DNA from: an uncultured Acetatifactor sp.
Lineage (GTDB): Bacteria; Bacillota; Clostridia; Lachnospirales; Lachnospiraceae
Assembly (NCBI GenBank): GCA_947588205.1
Contig: CANPYG010000012.1
Span: 1 to 42,461, forward strand
DNA: 42,461 nucleotides
Direction of reading: 5' to 3'
Within the stretch, counting starts at the first letter, position 1; each line of letters opens with the position of its first letter. The notes under the pieces were generated by a model. That model had not been told where the DNA came from. It made no database searches and saw only the letters and a program-made list of their open reading frames with translations. The position numbers and the translations under genes are program-made. Below are positions 41,099 through 42,461 of the stretch, piece after piece.

Positions 41099-42253
41099 TT
41101 ACTTGCGGATGTGGGATTTTACGGCCTCCGCTACCACCTCGGCAACCTTAGGGTTGAAGGCCTCCGGCATGATGTTTTCTTCGTTCAGCTCATCATCCGG
41201 AACGAGACCCGCGATGGCAAACGCTGCTGCCAGCTTCATTTCCTCCGTGATCTGGGGCGCGCGTCCCTCCAAAGCTCCCTTGAAGATGCCGGGGAACGCT
41301 ACCACATTGTTGACCTGATTCGGGAAATCGCTGCGGCCGGTGCCCACAATCCTTGCGCCCGCCGCTTTGGCAATATCGGGCATGATCTCGGGAACAGGGT
41401 TGGATAAGGCGAAGAGGACCGCATCGTGGTTCATGGAAGCAACCATTTCAGGAGTGACGGTATTAGGAGCGGACACTCCGATGAAAATATCTGCGCCCAC
41501 CATGGCGTCCGCCAGTTTACCGGTCAGATCGCGGGGGTTCGTGACCTCTGCCATCTTCTGGACCATCCAGTTCAGTCCCTGGGACTGCCTGGAGACGATG
41601 CCGGATCTGTTGCAGAGGATGACATCCGCAAAGCCATAGGAAAGCAGCAGCTTCGCAATGGCGACGCCTGCACTTCCCGCACCGTTGATGACGATCCTGC
41701 AATCTTCCTTTTTCTTGCCCACAATCTTCAGGGAATTGATGATGGCGGCCAGGACTACGATGGCGGTTCCGTGCTGATCATCATGAAAAACGGGGATATC
41801 CAGAGTCGCTTTCAGGCGCTCCTCGATCTCAAAGCATCTGGGCGCGCTGATATCCTCCAGATTGATCCCGCCGAAGCCGGGAGCCAGCCAGGTCACAGCC
41901 TTGATGATCTCCTCGGTGTCCTGGGTATCCAGGCAGATGGGCACGGCGTTCACGCCGCCGAATTCCTTGAACAGAACAGCCTTTCCCTCCATAACGGGCA
42001 TTGCGGCATAAGGACCGATGTTGCCGAGACCAAGCACGGCGCTTCCGTCGGATACGACAGCGATGGTGTTTGCCTTCATGGTGTAGCGGTAGGCCGCCTC
42101 CTTATCCTGGGCGATCACCTTGCAGGGCTCCGCGACTCCCGGCGTATAGGCGAGGGCGAGATCCTCTCTCGATTTCACGGAAGCCTTGGCAACGGTATCC
42201 AGCTTCCCGTTCCACTGCTCATGGAGCAGCAGCGCTTTTTCATTGATGGTCAT
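41099..42253 (-). CDS. NAD(P)-dependent malic enzyme
   Basis: The enzyme decarboxylates L-malate to pyruvate. The start is ATG at 42253, seven nt after GAAGAGAGGA, giving 384 residues; an ATG ten codons earlier lacks a site. Key regions are LALAYTPGVAEPC with the catalytic Tyr, MEGKAVLFKEFGG with the catalytic Lys, the metal ligands in the LEDI and HDDQHGTA segments, and the nucleotide fold INGAGSAGVAIAKLL. The short form of about 390 residues without a phosphotransacetylase domain is typical of Firmicutes. It has its own promoter and no neighbour in the same unit. Confidence 0.95.
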   Translation of the reverse strand: MTINEKALLLHEQWNGKLDTVAKASVKSREDLALAYTPGVAEPCKVIAQDKEAAYRYTMKANTIAVVSDGSAVLGLGNIGPYAAMPVMEGKAVLFKEFGGVNAVPICLDTQDTEEIIKAVTWLAPGFGGINLEDISAPRCFEIEERLKATLDIPVFHDDQHGTAIVVLAAIINSLKIVGKKKEDCRIVINGAGSAGVAIAKLLLSYGFADVILCNRSGIVSRQSQGLNWMVQKMAEVTNPRDLTGKLADAMVGADIFIGVSAPNTVTPEMVASMNHDAVLFALSNPVPEIMPDIAKAAGARIVGTGRSDFPNQVNNVVAFPGIFKGALEGRAPQITEEMKLAAAFAIAGLVPDDELNEENIMPEAFNPKVAEVVAEAVKSHIRK

Positions 42254-42307
42254 ATTAAAATCCTCTCTTCCAGTGTATTTCATGGTCTGTTGATACTTAC
42301 GCCCTTC

Positions 42308-42336
42308 ATCATATAATAATTTTCCCCGCGTTGCAA
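42308..42336 (-). promoter_or_regulatory. Promoter of the malic enzyme gene
   Basis: On the minus strand TTGCAA (42331-42336), a 17-bp spacer and TATGAT (rc of 42308-42313), 54 bp before the start codon. Confidence 0.7.
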
Positions 42337-42461
42337 GCCCTATTTTATAAGTCCTGTGAAGCGTGTTACTGGGGAAAAAAAATTTCAGTGAAGTGAAAAG
42401 TTAACTTCCACTTCTAAACCCACTGGCGGCGAAGTAGCAGTTACTGTTACAGGAACAGGAC

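Noticed and set aside
42392..42461. Open frame at the window end reading KLTSTSKPTGGEVAVTVTGTG-like sequence
   Set aside because: It is cut by the window edge, has no visible start, and a short Thr/Gly/Val-rich run is not enough to call a surface protein.

Overview
The window looks like a stretch of chromosome from a gut-type Lachnospiraceae (Clostridia, Firmicutes). This rests on strong AGGAGG-type ribosome binding sites, TTGACA/TATAAT promoters and the gene families present: DUF4364, a DUF4015 glycosidase, DUF6020, an Rpn-like nuclease, a MarR/ABC/ABC exporter and many intracellular glycosidases. Species cannot be named from sequence alone. No CRISPR array, rRNA gene, intact insertion sequence or prophage is visible.

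Region 1 (1-11.2 kb) is mostly housekeeping and envelope genes on the + strand. It holds the 3' part of mfd ending inside a palindromic repeat element, an xpaC/telA pair, a tRNA-Gly with its own promoter and terminator, an RlmD-type 23S rRNA methyltransferase, and a MarR regulator overlapping two ABC half-transporters that look like a heterodimeric exporter with one degenerate ATP site.

Region 2 (11.4-18.6 kb) is an accessory patch, partly AT-richer. It has a DUF4143-type AAA ATPase, a cyclophilin-like lipoprotein, a two-TM protein (DUF6709-like) on the minus strand, an Rpn-like PD-(D/E)XK nuclease and a polytopic DUF6020-like protein with an 11-G run in its coding sequence. Next to the last is a relic copy of the 5' end and promoter of the two-TM gene. 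The two copies share a dyad whose arms show a compensatory change.

Region 3 (18.6-20.8 kb, minus strand) is the most unusual: an ECF-like sigma factor overlapping, by ATGA, a gene for a membrane-anchored protein with a short cytoplasmic head, one TM segment and a complete extracellular serpin domain. The arrangement suggests a sigma/anti-sigma pair whose sensor is a serpin, that is, a possible protease-sensing switch.

Region 4 (20.9-35.2 kb) is rich in glycan enzymes: GH42 beta-galactosidase, GH51 arabinofuranosidase, GH43, GH31 alpha-glucosidase and a DUF4015 TIM-barrel protein. They are mixed with a HerA-like ATPase, a YbaK deacylase, a MATE exporter, an amidase lipoprotein and a YkgJ-type protein. 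The GH42/GH51/GH43 enzymes lack signal peptides and would act on imported arabinose- and galactose-containing oligosaccharides. No sugar transporter lies in the window.

Region 5 (35.2-42.5 kb) has RarA, an orphan HicB-like protein, a small membrane protein, relics of a hexapeptide acetyltransferase and a GNAT acetyltransferase, a large unknown protein carrying an [10 protein letters not shown] motif, the DUF4364/radical-SAM pair and an NAD(P)-dependent malic enzyme. Exact short tandem duplications (20-26 bp) recur in spacers of regions 2, 4 and 5.
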